From the NCBI RefSeq assembly GCF_933775445.1, contig NC_065878.1, positions 23,386,395 to 23,450,394 on the forward strand: a DNA stretch of 64,000 bases, written 5' to 3'. Both the position numbers and the translations under genes were made by a program. The stretch's first letter is position 1; every line of letters starts with the position of its first letter. The notes beneath the pieces are model-generated. The model was not told the origin of the DNA. It did no database searches and saw only the letters and a program-made list of their open reading frames with translations. Positions 1-12,773 of this stretch are shown in pieces. Source of the DNA: Argentina anserina (Eukaryota > Streptophyta > Magnoliopsida > Rosales > Rosaceae).

Positions 1-87
1 CTTCGATTTTACAGAGAAAACCAAATATCCTTAATATGATATCAAACCACATCAAGCACAGAATGTGAAAATAATGATAATAAGTAC

Positions 88-2936
88 CTGTACTCATCTA
101 CGCCAGCGTTTAAATTTGAACTGGGAGAAGTCCTTCGTTTATTGCTGCTTAAATTAGTGTCTGCGTAAGCTTGCCGTGACTGAGATCTTCCCTTATTAAC
201 ATCTGACTCAACCCTATCACCACTTGAGGACTTCTTTTCAAAGTCTGAATACCTAGGTTTGACACCTCTGGATTTAGTATCAGTAGAATCATCACGATCA
301 TCTGGAGATCTTCTCTTTCCTCTGCTACTATCTTTATATCTCAAGCTGCGATCATCAAGATGTGACCCGTCATAGTCCCGGTCATAATCACGATCACGAT
401 CTCGATCACCATCTCTATCACGGTCTCGAGCACGCTCACGGTCATGATTCCTCTCTCGGTCACGATCTCCATCTCTCTCACGATCCCAGTCCCAATCCCG
501 ATCATAATCGCGATCACGGTCGCGGCCATGATCCCACCCATGTTCACGTTCACAGTCACGGTACCGCTCACGCTCACGAACATGATATGACTCACGGTCC
601 CGGTTGCGATCACGTTCATGCTCTCCTTTGCGCTCACCATCCTGAAGTTTGGATCTCTTCTGTTGCATATCACTTATATCTTTTTCATCCCTTAAATGCT
701 TATCCTCAGACTTGGTACCAGGATGATCTTTTGTAGAGCGTTCTTCCCTTTGCTTCTCATCTCTTTGCTTTTCATCTCGCTTACTGTCCCTATCCATGTC
801 TTCACGAAACTTCTCTTTGTACCTCTCATCCTTTCGCTTCTCATCTTTCAACCTGCCTTCCCTGCCTAAATCATCCCTAGACAATAATCGCCCACCGTTG
901 ATGTCTTCCACATAATCTAAATGCTTATCAATATCACCAGAATCATCTTTCCTTTTCCTTATTCTTCTCTCAATCTGGCTCTCTGGTTCAGGACTTTCCA
1001 ACTCCTTCCGTCCATTTAAATCTGCAATTTCACATAAAATAAGATGTAAAAGTCGTAAGTTTTACTCAAAACTGTGCAGAATTTGTATTTCATAAAGCTA
1101 CAGGATACTGTCAAACACGTTTAACATATGACTGATATGAGAAACTAAAAAATAAAGAGAATCCTCTCTTGCTCAAGAAATGATGCAATCTTCACATCAG
1201 TACAACAGCCTCATGTACTGAGGTAATCAAGTGATATGATAGCTTCATTCTAGTCCAATATTCAAATTAAAAGCAAACATCAACCAAAACTTAAATGACA
1301 GATCAACATTAGACTGTCTTAGTGAACAATGCCTTCTCATATGGCAGAAGTTGGCTTATGTTACAATACACTTTCAAGTTATAAGTTTAAGTGTATTGGC
1401 TGCTTTGGAAAATAAATAAGTTATTGGTCAAGAAAGCAAAACCAATACAATGGATAGTGAGGTAGTAATGAAACACAGCAAAGAAAAGAATCCAAGACCA
1501 AATCTATCTCAATATAAAAGACACAACTTTATACAATTCCAATAACAAATTCATCCACCTTGATTAAAAATGGACATTTAATTACAGAAATAGGAAGAAT
1601 GACTGCTTCCACTAGACAATAACAAAAACCTCACAGCACCTGAATAGGAAAAAAAAACCAGACACATCAATTCTTTACCCATCTATGTGGAAACTCACGA
1701 GCATTCAGACAGTCCACATGACAAGAAACACAATCATACTGATAGAGTTAGTAATCACACCCACATCTTAGAGATGATTGTCAACCATTTTATATATGTA
1801 TACACCTTTCTGCAGTTGGAACTGCCACATCAATCATGTGGACTAATCTAGCAAGGCAATTCACTTTGAAACAAAACTACTACTCAAGTGAGCAACCATA
1901 GATAGAGAATTCCGAGGTAATTCAACAATAAAAAAAAATTGCCATATTAAGCCTAATGTCTTCAATTAAGGAATGTAATCACTAATCAGTAATATAGAAG
2001 GGCATCACCAAGACCCACGGGTAAACACTTACTATATACGAATGTGGATGACCCCTAGCAGACATCAATTCATAATGTTACATGTTTCACACAAATAAAA
2101 ATCAGTGACATGATTTTAAATGTTTGTTTTATCTATGAAGCTTTCATTAAACTAAGCTCAACCGGATTTTCCTTCGTAAAAGTAAGCTTAAACAGTCATT
2201 CATGACGCCGACGACAATGCTATGAACTACACTGAATCTAAACTCTGTATTCACAACACAAATCCAAACACATTCACATTATAACACACGAGAACTACAC
2301 ACCAGTATTTGCATTGCCTTGCTTTGCCACCAGCCGTTGATCCTCGCCGCCACTCCTCCCTTCTTTACTTTTCTTCTCCCTCTCCCTTTCCCTATCCTTC
2401 TCCCTCTCTACTCCACCGCCACCGCCACCGCCGGCTTCTCTCCCCTCCTTCCGACTCGAATCCGTATCCCTCTCCCTATGCTTCCCCTCACCCTTCCCGC
2501 CGCCGCCGCCGCCGCCGCTCTTCTTCACCTCCACAGCACCCTCCCCGTACATTTCCACACTCCCATCCCTCCTCCTACTCTTCGAATCCCCTGCGCCTTT
2601 CGCCGAGGACTTCTTCGACCCCTCCCTGCGATCATACTCCCCGCCACCGCCACCGCCACCGTTCCACCTGTCACTCCCTCCATCATCCACCACCCCTCGC
2701 TCCTTCCGCCGCTTCGACGACACTAAATCCTCCGTCGTATACTCTCCACCATTCCCAGACTCCTTCCCCTCCTTCGAATCCAGCTTCCTCTTCTCACTCT
2801 CCTTCGAAACCCTACCTCCTCCGCCGGCGCCGCCGCTCTCCTTCCGATCTTTCGAGCTCAAATCCTTCTCCGAATCCGAATGCTCCCTCACATCCCTGTG
2901 CTTACTCGATTTGTGCCTCGAACTCCTCGTCATCAC
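88..2936 (-). CDS. Arg/Asp/Glu-rich nuclear protein (At5g53440-like), 5' part
   Basis: Partial gene; later exons lie beyond the left edge. Exon 1 is 2303-2936 and exon 2 is 88-1021, joined by a 1.28-kb intron with GT/AG ends; the junction reads in frame as NANT-DLNGRKELE. Translation starts at tandem Met codons (2936 or 2933); the second gives MTRSSRHKSSKH, the usual start of this family as I recall it. Exon 1 is Ser/Lys/Glu-rich with several poly-Gly runs. Exon 2 carries ERRIRKRKDDSGD, then a long array of RD/RE/DRD dipeptides, then an RRSPDD-type segment. No folded domain is visible; everything seen is low complexity, as in RS/RD-rich splicing-associated proteins. Databases often label relatives 'zinc finger CCCH domain-containing protein 13-like', but no zinc finger is present here. 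A nuclear RNA-processing role is inference from composition. Its position next to an ORG1/PAP14 gene supports the At5g53440 assignment. Confidence 0.75.
1022..2302 (-). other. First intron of the RD-rich protein gene
   Basis: AT-rich 1281-bp interval between the two exons. The donor is G|GTGTGT, reading down from 2302, and the acceptor is TTGCAG ending at 1022. I see no coding potential or repeat in it. Confidence 0.7.
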
Positions 2937-3341
2937 TACTCAAATCAACCCTGCCTAGTCCCAATCCAAATCCACCGAATTCAAAATCGAACAAAATCTT
3001 GACCTAGACGAAATCAAAACCCTAAGAATCTGAATCTCGCCGACGCACTCAAATGCTCAGCCCTCAATCTCTGATCCTTGACCGTAATCGTGAAATCAAT
3101 TGACGGCCGAAAACCCTGGGGCGGCGGTGGGAACGGGAGAGAAGGGACCGCCGGAGATAGGGATCGAGAGAGGGCTCCGTCGGCTAGGGTTAAATTGGGA
3201 AAAACATGTGCTGTTAAAAAGAGGAGAGTGCTTTTTGGGTGTTATCGGATTTGGAGAGAGTACGGTTTGTGTTCGTTTTCTCTGTGACGCCTTTGCCCTT
3301 TGGATTTCCGGTTTATTCCGAATTCCCTCTCGTAAAAACAA

Positions 3342-3956
3342 TTTTTCTTTTTATTTACACTAACAAATTCTTAATATGTTAAAGTTTCAATTTTATTTTC
3401 TGTTTAATTACTTCCCGTATTTTGTAAATTTTTAATGATGTGTCATCAGCTCGTGACCACTAAATACTATAGACGATGATTAAAGTCGGGGGTTCATATA
3501 ATTTAAAATTATTTTACGATGTTTGTATATGTACGATGATTTGGTATCATATAGAAACTACCTCACATTTAAAATTTATAAAATTATCTAATCTTCTAGA
3601 AGCAATGTTGTTCGTGTAAAATTGGGTGGTAAAAGACAAACAGCCAATTATTATGGATATAGGTATCAAAATCTTAAGCTCGATCGGAGTGTTTGACCCA
3701 ACAAGCACTGACTTATGTACTTGCAGAATGGCCAAAATCATACCACAAGAGCCAACATTTAGTCTGAGCCTCTCAGGCCGAGTACCATCACGGATTCAAC
3801 TACTTCTTCTTCTTCTTCTTCTGATCAAACAGTTCCAACTACATTATTTGTGTGTGAATTTCCCTTTTGTTTTTGTTTTTTGTTCAAGTCGAGTTATACT
3901 TAACAGTTAACACACAACAATGTATTCCTTTTCTTTTACTGAGCATCAGTAACAAA

Positions 3957-3987
<31 letters not shown>

Positions 3988-5099
3988 CAAGAATGAGGTA
4001 CAAATCACCATGTATGGTTACGCTAGTGGGTTTAGCTTCACGCCAACTTAGTTATTTCATAGCTTAGTTCGATTAAACCTTCCTCACAGCTGCACGAGCC
4101 TACGAGTAATGTAAATATAAACTACTTTGTAGCAAACCACTTAGGATCTAGATCATATGTTAGGATTGTGGTACAACTATGCTTTTTAATGAAACAGGTG
4201 ATTGGGTAATTATCACATAGGCATATGTTAGAGCGAGCTCAAGATGGGTTGTTTAACGAATAATAATAGATGATTCACCTAGCATCATTCCAATCTTAAG
4301 GACTCCTCCAACCTATTTTCACTTCATGTTCATCTTTAAAAGCATATATGCATTATTGATATAGGATGGATAACGCTCTTTTTTTTTACTTACAATCAGG
4401 TTTTTGACAAAACTGTTTTAACTCTAACCACTCATTTAAGTTGGTACAAGTGCACCTTGGTGCTCTGAATAAAGTAAAATTATTCAATGCACCAAGTTGT
4501 AAGTGAATCATCTACATCTCAACCATTAATATTTAATAATATTTTTTTAATAATAAAAATATATATTTAATGAAATCTAACCGGTTATTTAAGTTAGTAC
4601 AAATGTCGGATAAGTTCAAAATCATAAAAGGTTTCACTCTTTTACCTCTAGAGTTGCTCTTTTTAACCGAATAAACGGCGGGTAACTATGATTGAGGTTA
4701 CTTTGGCATCGACGACGAGAACAGCATAATAGCTTTGCAATCATCCACAACAAGAACATCATAGACACCAGAGTCAATCACTGCTTCCAGAAAACAGAAT
4801 ACGACACCGATCTGATTCCCACCAAACCAAATCCCAACCGTCACTTCACCAATGGGGCAACGGCGGTGATGTTGTTTCAGAAACAACGAGTGAAAATAGG
4901 AAGGTAGATATTTGGAGGAGGGCGGACGTAGACGTGAGACAAACCCATGGCAGAGCGCTTATGCCATTTTCTTACACGCAACAATTGCACGCCTGGCGCT
5001 TCTTCTCCCTCGTCTCTTGTTCACAATCATGTCTATATTAAGACAGAGAGCTCTGCCTCTCATTTTCATAACTGACCATTTCAAACACACCAATCTCTG
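3342..5099. other. Divergent intergenic region with (TA)n tract
   Basis: AT-rich spacer between the divergent RD-rich protein gene and the PAP14 gene. It holds a (TA)n microsatellite near 3959-3987, a short CTT run near 3805-3825, and two loosely similar segments (about 4425-4465 and 4575-4610, each with 'atttaagttRgtacaa'). I see no gene. Confidence 0.5.
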
Positions 5100-5163
5100 A
5101 TTTATATTTCCCGGAAAGTTTGCTCCTTTTTTCGTTCCGTGTTCGCCGGAAGAGAAAACCCAG

Positions 5164-5423
5164 GTGAAATATTTTCACTTTTCGATTTGTCTTGTGCAGT
5201 TTGTACTTATTTCATCGTAAATTGCTTTGTTTTAATGCTTGTTTTGATGGATTTTTGATTGATTCATTGGAAGCTGAATAATAGAGAACCAATTTTGGAG
5301 CATTGTTTGAGCTGAATTGGAGTATATGATGATGGGAACCTAGAAAGTAATAAACTTTTGGATTGACTGTAATGCTTGAGTGAGAAGTTTTTGAGTTTTG
5401 ACATTCTGAATTTTCTTGTTTAG
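5164..5423 (+). other. Probable 5'-UTR intron of PAP14
   Basis: A CCCAG|GTGAAAT donor and a TTGTTTAG acceptor bracket a T-rich interval ending 26 nt before the start codon. The leader upstream (about 5100-5163) is purine/pyrimidine-mixed and not coding. Inferred from splice signals only. Confidence 0.5.
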
Positions 5424-5449
5424 GCTCTTAGAGTTTGGAGCTAGTATCA

Positions 5450-8400
5450 ATGGCACTATGTGGGATTGGTTTGAGTCCGAGTTTTGAGGGCTTTGAAGCT
5501 GTTTGTGTTGGGGGGAATTTTTCGAGAAGGCTGATCAGACCGAATTCGATGCGTGCGGTTGGAAAAACAGCTGACTGGAAGAGGACACCGGGGATGGGAG
5601 TGCGGTGTTCATCATCACTGAGATTTGAGGAAAATGTTGGGAGGGACTTGGCAGTGCCTGTGGAGGAAGAATCTGGTCATGTCATAAAGTTTAAGATGGC
5701 TGATTTTAAGGTTCTAGACCGTGTTAGTGTTGGCCATGGTGGAAAGGTATGAAGGGTTATATGTTGGTTACATTTGCTAATGTTATTCCTGTCATCTGAT
5801 CAATTTCAAAGGAGGTCTGATGTTTGTTGCTGTGTAGGCGGGTGAAGTAGTTTATGAAGCTATAGTTAGTGATGCTAATAGGTAAGTTCACTTATGTTTT
5901 GAACTTCTGATATTGACATGCTAGTACTTGATCAAGGTTGCTGACTGGTCCATGAAATTACAGTCCTTTGTATGGCACACAAGTTGTTCTTCGACGTCTT
6001 ACTAGCGTTCGAGCTCAGCGTAGGGGTAGACGTGCAATAGAGGTGTGTACACTATCAAAAACTTTTGTTGTTCAATGTTCCATCAGATTCTTATTTTGTT
6101 ATTCCTTATGGCTCTAGGTGTTAAAAAAGTTAGTTCGCCGTAGGCTTTTGTACCATTCTTACTCGATGCAAGTTCATGGTTATATTTCTTCAGCTACAAA
6201 TAGTGGTCGCGGCTCATTCACTTTGGTCCACGGGGTATGTCCCTTTCCTTGTAACATGGATTTATTTACTGCCAGTAATGTAGTGATCTACTTGAGATGC
6301 ATAGCAATCTCATGTCAGCAGGAGCACACTGTAAATTGAAAGGTTTATGGTTCAACTTAAAAACCAAATGGACAGTCAATCCAATCTCTTCTATAGTCTG
6401 GGTAAATCGTGCTTTTACATTGGAGTTATTATTCTGGGGATTATTGTCTTCAAATCTTTTATTCATTTGTTGTTCGATCTTCCCGGATACCACCGACTGA
6501 TTTACTGTTGATATAGCAGAGAGATATAGCTCAGTTATTCTGTTCATTTGGTTGCAGTATCATGGTAGTTTCTCTTTAAGACACTGGCTTCAACAATCAG
6601 ATTGGCTTCCAACCTTGGAGGCTACTCTTGCATTGGACAAGGAATCTGTTAGAAGGGTGGGAGATGACACAGTTGGGGGACCTGCAGTTTCTCGGCAATT
6701 GCGGATGATTAGATTATTAATGCGAGATCTCTTAATTGGAGTATGTATTATTCTTGATTGGAACACCTTTTTCTGCATCAGATTATCCTTTAATAAATCT
6801 GTGGATGTTAATTTTCTACCCCTTTTTTAATCAGGTTAATTACTTACACAGCCATGGCCTTGCTCATACAGAATTAAGGCTGGAAAATGTGCACATAAGC
6901 CCAGTGGATAGACACATTAAAGTAAGCCCCATATTTTCCCATTCACAATCACATATTAAGATGTCAATATTTCTTACACGTGTGACACTTCGTCTGCTGC
7001 ACAACCATGGCTATGAAACATTTTATGTCAAATGCAAACTAATCACATGAGTTATTAACATGATATCTAATAGAATATGATGTACTCAGGTAGGAATATT
7101 GGGAAACACCGCAGACTTTTATGAGGACAGTCCAAATGGTGGCGCAGTGGATACTAACATGGATCGGCGACAAATGATGATTGCATTCGATATGAGGTAT
7201 AGTTTGGAGATGACAAAAACATATTTAAGAATAAGTTTCATTGATACTTCTTTTCTTTTCTTTTTTTAAATACCTGATCTGAATGTTTATTTTGTTTCAT
7301 CCATGTTCCACAGATGTCTTGGATTCATGATGGCAAAAATGGTGTTGCAGGAACTCATGGACCCCTCAATATTCTCAAAGTTCAAGTCATTTCTCACAAA
7401 GGTATCGAATGCCAAGTTTTATTTAGTTTGAGTCTTTTGATTATATGATTTTAGAGCCTTGAAGCATATCAGCTATAAATGATAATGTAAGATATGTGTA
7501 CAATCATCATAAACTCTATTTGCCAGATCAAAAAATTATTGAAGGCAGATTTTTGTGTTCATGTGAGACAATTTGGACTTTGTATAATCTAACACTATCT
7601 CTGATATTTGCAAGTTCAGGGAAATGATCCTTCATGTTTGCGTGAATTTCTATTGCAAATACTCCATAGGAATTCCTCTTCTGGCAATGCTGGACTCCAA
7701 GTAATTACTGTACCTTTATTGCAAATATCCGATTTGCAGACCCTTACACATTTATGTGAAAGTATTAGTTTATTATGCCTTGCAGATACTTGATCGGAAT
7801 TGGGGTGCAGGGTGGCACCTTTTATCGTTGTTGCTAGCAACAAAACCTTCTAAAAGAATAAGGTATGTTATTGTTATACGTGAAGAGGGATCTGGTCTTA
7901 AATTTAATTTTAAGATGGATTGGTTCCCTTTTATACGTGTAGTACGAATTCCAAATCTAATTTCTTTTTCAAATTACTTCACAGTTGTTTAGATGCTCTT
8001 ACACATCCATTTCTGTGTGGACCTCGATGGCGGGTAGTCCCATCCATAGATATCATCAGATGGGGTCTTGGTTCAACTGCATTGCGAATCTCAGAGGAGT
8101 ACATTTATGGCCGGCCTCAGGTACACGGATAACTAAACTTTTTCTTCTTTTTGTTCCTATGATGAGTTCATTTTTATGGAACATCTCTCATTTATCATAT
8201 TGTCTTTATTTTACCATAATGAATTTGAAAGGGACTATATATACCCGCCATCTTGCATTTCTAGCTTTCTGCAAAATAGTATGTGTAAGAATGTATAAAA
8301 GCATCATATTAAGAGATGCTTGTCCAGGCATACTTCTTTTAGTTACTATTATCCCTCTGTGCAAGTACCTTTAAAAATTTATAGTAGATTGCATTATTTG

Positions 8401-9381
8401 TATACTTCTGACCTTCTGTAATGGTGTAATTTGTTCATTCAGCCTCCTAAAGGGTACTCTGAATCCTTATTTCTTACTCTTAACTAACAGAAATTCAGAA
8501 AGTTGGTAATGAAAGATGCACTAACTTTGTGTAAAATTGCATGTTTCAGCGTAACAGGCTTTCCCACTTCATTGAGCTAATGGAGATGTTGAATCCTCAT
8601 TCAAGGCCAAAGGTAATGACTGGAGTGTTTTTCATGTGCCTCTGCTCTCTGTTATATGCTCTGATTTACTGTAGTACCTTGTCGTGAAGCTCACTCAATA
8701 CTTTTTTTCTTATCTGTTTTGAACTCTCAGAACTGGCTGGAGTTACTGCCAGGAAAGTGGCGCCTGTTGTACTCTACAGGGAGACACATAGGCTTGACCT
8801 TTAGGCAACCTCTTGAACGAGTCCTTATCGGTAATGTGCACCTAACAGTGTCAAGATTATCGAAGTCGAACACCAACCTGTCATTCACCTCCGACATTGG
8901 ATTCAGAGTCATGATTGGTCAGAATTGGCCCCATGACAAGACTGGTATAGATGGGAAACTGCAAGCAGACTCTACATTCAAGTTAAAGGCTGGGAGGCGG
9001 TTATATCTGAAGGAAGAAGAAAACAGGACAGGAACACTATCCTTTGGTCCATCAAAAGCTCATGTATATCTTCCTCAGAAACCATCTGGTAGAAAATGGA
9101 GGAAAACACCATTAAAGGAGTTTCCGTCAAGCCTTCCTGTGGCAAAGCTTATTTCAAGTGAGATTGATGTAACAATGAATCTTGGTCATCCCTTGAGCAC
9201 AAATGTTGATAGTGCAAGAAATGTTCTTCAAGAAGTTCGGACACAGGTCCCAACTGAGATGTTTGATCTGTCGAAGCTTGTGTGTGGAACATATGTGGAC
9301 TCCAGGCTGTTAGTCATTCGCGGGGTAAATGGTTCTGCTCTTTTATTTACAAGATCTTGTTTTGATGAAATATGTATATAA
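5450..9381 (+). CDS. PAP14: Plastid-lipid-associated protein 14 (ORG1/FBN11): pseudokinase-fibrillin fusion
   Basis: Thirteen coding exons: 5450-5746, 5838-5881, 5964-6042, 6118-6234, 6558-6740, 6835-6921, 7090-7196, 7314-7401, 7620-7700, 7786-7862, 7985-8120, 8550-8612, 8731-9381. They total 2010 nt (669 aa), about the length of Arabidopsis ORG1 (At5g53450). The start is the first ATG after a probable 5'-UTR intron (5164-5423). The Ser/Arg-rich N-terminus looks like a chloroplast transit peptide. A protein-kinase-like region covers roughly residues 80-440, but the HRD position reads H-T-E (251-253, in HTELRLEN) and no DFG is recognisable, so it is probably a pseudokinase. Residues about 450-660 form a PAP/fibrillin lipid-binding domain, starting NWLELLPGKWRLLYSTGRH. 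Fibrillins bind hydrophobic compounds in plastoglobules and thylakoids; the substrate of this member is unknown. Arabidopsis ORG1 was named as responsive to the Dof factor OBP3. Confidence 0.92.
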
Positions 9382-9762
9382 CAATGTTCCGGACCTTGTC
9401 TCGGGTTATGTTTTTTTCTTCTTCTGAGAAGTAATCTCACTGTATGGTCTTGTTTCAGTGAAATTTGTAGATAGCATCTGTTCATAATTTGAGTGATTGT
9501 TCCCAAGGGTTTGAAATATCGGTATCGACATATATATTGGATTTTTGAAAAAATGAGATATCAGATATATCGAGGATGTTTGAGAAGAAATTTTCAACAT
9601 TTAAAAAAAAAATTATTGAATTTACAATTAAACTCATAACAACACAGTACACACCTTTATGGGTATTGATCTTCACATATGAGTATATGAGTATAAAACC
9701 TTAGACTCTACTTCACAAAATGGTTTTATAAAGGAAGTTCACGGCGAACTTTTGTCACAAAA

Positions 9763-10501
9763 GAGAAATTTTATATATACTTCATTTATCTCTTAATACA
9801 CACCTTAACTTAGTACACTCCCATCTTAATTATTTTTACCAAATACACCTCCTTAAATGGCCAAAATACCCTTATTCTAAAAAATCATTAATTATTATAT
9901 TATTTAGGCCCTATTATTTAATACAACTATTATATACGTAGCAAGAACCCTACATATGTACATACTCCATATAGGTATATATTCAAGTTTCATGCAGCAA
10001 TTAACAAGCCAAAATTCAAATTAAACCTAGCCGACCTAACAAACCACCATAGCTGGTCAGAAAGTAGTTCTATACCCCAACTGCAAATAAGAACAATCAT
10101 CAAACTAAACCATAATTCAATGAACCCAATAGCTAGTAATCATAAATGGTTGCCGCACCATGCCCAAAGAAACCCCAAACACAAAAGCAACTCTTCCAAC
10201 CTCAAGTGATATCAATTAAGCATAAGAATGTTAGTAAGATGAAGAATATATATACCTCACTTGAAGATTGTTGAAGGAGGTCCTAAGAATTTATGAATTC
10301 ATATGAGTAGTGAGAAAGAGATGGGCGACCAGAAGAAAATATCTACGTCTATATCTAGGTTGTGTTTTTTTTTTAACTTTTAATAATATAATAAATATAT
10401 GTATATTTTAGTCATTTGACTCATTTATATATCTGATATGAGAAAATAAATAAATTAAGAGTGTGTATTAAGAGATAAATGGACTGTATATAAAAATTCT
10501 C
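9763..10501. mobile_element. Non-autonomous TIR DNA transposon (MULE-like)
   Basis: Imperfect terminal inverted repeats of about 48 bp face each other at the two ends. Both contain 'catttatctcttaatacaca', after a GAGAA-T-rich start. The flanks are GTCACAAAA (9754-9762) and GTCATATAA (10502-10510), matching at 7 of 9 positions, which fits a decayed 9-bp target-site duplication of the Mutator type. The 740-bp interior has no transposase ORF. Class assignment is inference from TSD length. Confidence 0.6.
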
Positions 10502-10691
10502 GTCATATAATAGTTTTTTTTTAAGAAAGTTTACAGTGATAAAAATAATTTAATTAAGACGTGGCAAATTTAAAAGAATTCAGATTAAAGCGTGAGTATT
10601 CTTCTTATTCTTTTCCTCCAGTCTGTAAAATTGATCGGAGCTAATTGGCAGAGTTCAGAGAAAGACGAAAAGCTCGTTTGGTTTGTGAAGA

Positions 10692-12773
10692 ATGTGGGGG
10701 AAGCTTAACCAATCTATGCTAGGGGATAATGAAGAGCATGAAGAGGGCTTCTTGGATGAAGAATCTGAAGGCCTGTGTTCTCTATCTGCTACTCAGGTCT
10801 GGTAGTAAAGTTTCAATTTTTCAGTTGTGGGTGATTCGTTTTTCTGTAGTCTTGTTTTTTTTTTTTTTTTGAGATTCAGATGGTTGATTGGTTTCTGGGT
10901 TTTGACCTGATCAGAGAATGTATGCCTTTGGAGGTTGTTTGTTAGCTGGGATGGCTTGTATGTTCCTGGTATGACATTTCTTCACCTCAGAAGATTTACT
11001 CTTTGCTTTTGAATTATACTGAATGAGCTTTGTATAAGTGTTATTGCATTCTTGATGGTATAAAGTGAAGTTGGTAGGAGACTAGGAGTGTAGGACTCTC
11101 CCATTTATAGTGGGAGAGCCACAGTTGGGAGATGGAATTTTCCGAAATTGGATCATCAGTTTTCTGATATGTGATGGTGACATGGTGTATGATACCATTT
11201 ACCTTGGTGGCATTTAGTTCATGGTTAAAGAAATAAAGGATCAATCTTTTACGGAAGGACATACTAGCAAACTCTTGAACTGTATTATATAAGAAATGAG
11301 CTCTCCTGTGTAGAAGTATGACAGCTGTGTTGAATGAATAATCTTGGGAGTGTGATTTCAAACTCTGGGGTGTGAAAGAGTTGTACTCTTTGAGTTTTTT
11401 ACTGTTCCTTCCCTCAATATCATCTTCGTATTATGCCCGAGTGGAACCTTCTGTTTACCTTTGGTGTCATAGTTGTAGCATATTTAAGAAAAATTCTTTT
11501 TTGTTAAAAGAATTTATACAGATATTTGTATGATCTTTTGTTTCCGGAATTCTTTATAAGTTTTGTTTCTTTGGCAGTCGATGATCGTCTTTGCCAAACC
11601 CATCAAATTTGCCATTTTGTTCACCTTTGGCAATTTATTGGCGGTAGGAAGGTATGTCCAGATGTGCAGTTTTCAAAATTATACACTTGAACCGCACAAA
11701 TTAGTTCTTGTTGGTCTCCACTCTTTCTTGCAAGCGTCCCTAGTTTACAAAATCTGGAATATATTAAGTTGCTAACCTTTATTCGTGTTTGCCAGCACAG
11801 CCTTCCTCTTTGGCCCTGCCCAACAAATGAGAATGATGTTCGACTCGGTCCGAGTTTATGCAACAGCTATATACCTTGGATGTGTTGTTCTAGCCCTCTT
11901 CTGTGCTCTCTTGGTTAGTATGAAATCTTTTTCTTAGGTTGAATCTTAGTAATAATAAATTTGAATTAAAGTATATTACTTTGGATACTCTTGGGTCTGG
12001 GATCTCAGTAATATGTGGTGGAACAAAGGAGGGTGAATCTATTGTTAGATACCATCTAGTTTATATCTCTAACCCCATATTATCCCACATATATTACAAG
12101 ATTGGTAAAGAAAAGATGAAGTACTTTTGGTGTGATTGATCTATAAAAAGCTCATTTATAGTGCGTCCCGTATCCCGACTGTAAAGCATCAGCATGTATC
12201 TTAGTGTCATAACAATTATCAAGAGGCTAAATATTTGAGACATTGAAGATTAGTTCAACATAGTGGTTACAGATAGCTCTACCTTTTGACATGAATTACA
12301 TCTTCGATTTGTACATGTTGCTGTATCACTGTACATAATGGTTGATTGCTTTCAAATATATCCATCTATTGGAGTGAAAGAAAATCCTTACAATACAACT
12401 TTCTGTCTCTTTCATCTTGCAGATTCATAGCAAAGTTTTGACACTAATTGCAATGATATGTGAGATCTGCGCCCTTATTTGGTAAGTTTCTACGCCTGTT
12501 CACATTTCACCTTCTTCACTCTATAAACATAAAGTTCAGTAGCCTTCTAAACAACTCTCTGGCATGATTGTAGCTTAACCGCTGACACCCATCTTGGAAA
12601 ATTTCTCCAGTAGCCTCTGTTGTCAACTACTCAACTTTGTAACATGTCCCAATTTCTGTTCATCTAACTTATACAGTCTGTAACGTTGTCTCAGGTACAG
12701 CCTAAGTTACATTCCTTTTGCTCGAAGAATGGTATCAGAATTGATGATTCGTCTATGCGACACCGAGCTTTAG
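10692..12773 (+). CDS. SFT2-like vesicle transport membrane protein
   Basis: Six exons: 10692-10796, 10915-10968, 11578-11651, 11796-11913, 12423-12481, 12695-12773. They total 489 nt (162 aa), the usual size of plant SFT2/Got1-family proteins. The N-terminal ~35 residues are acidic and cytosolic. Four hydrophobic segments follow: one starting YAFGGCLLAGMACMFL, then KFAILFTFGNLLAVGSTAFL, an ATAIYLGCVVLALFCALL segment, and LTLIAMICEICALIWYSLSYIPF. The phrase GNLLAVGSTAFLFGP is a family signature. SFT2 proteins act in retrograde fusion of endosome-derived vesicles with the Golgi; that role is inherited from yeast Sft2 and not shown here. The last exon and its 3' flank were duplicated downstream (see 13648-14940). 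Confidence 0.9.

Noticed and set aside
362..736. 124-codon plus-strand frame rich in His and Asp
   Set aside because: Antisense shadow of the RD-dipeptide codons of the minus-strand gene; no homology and no splice or promoter context.
2309..3007. 232-codon plus-strand frame rich in Pro/Ser/Arg
   Set aside because: Antisense of the poly-Gly/Ser/Lys exon 1 and its 5' UTR; low complexity and not a known family.
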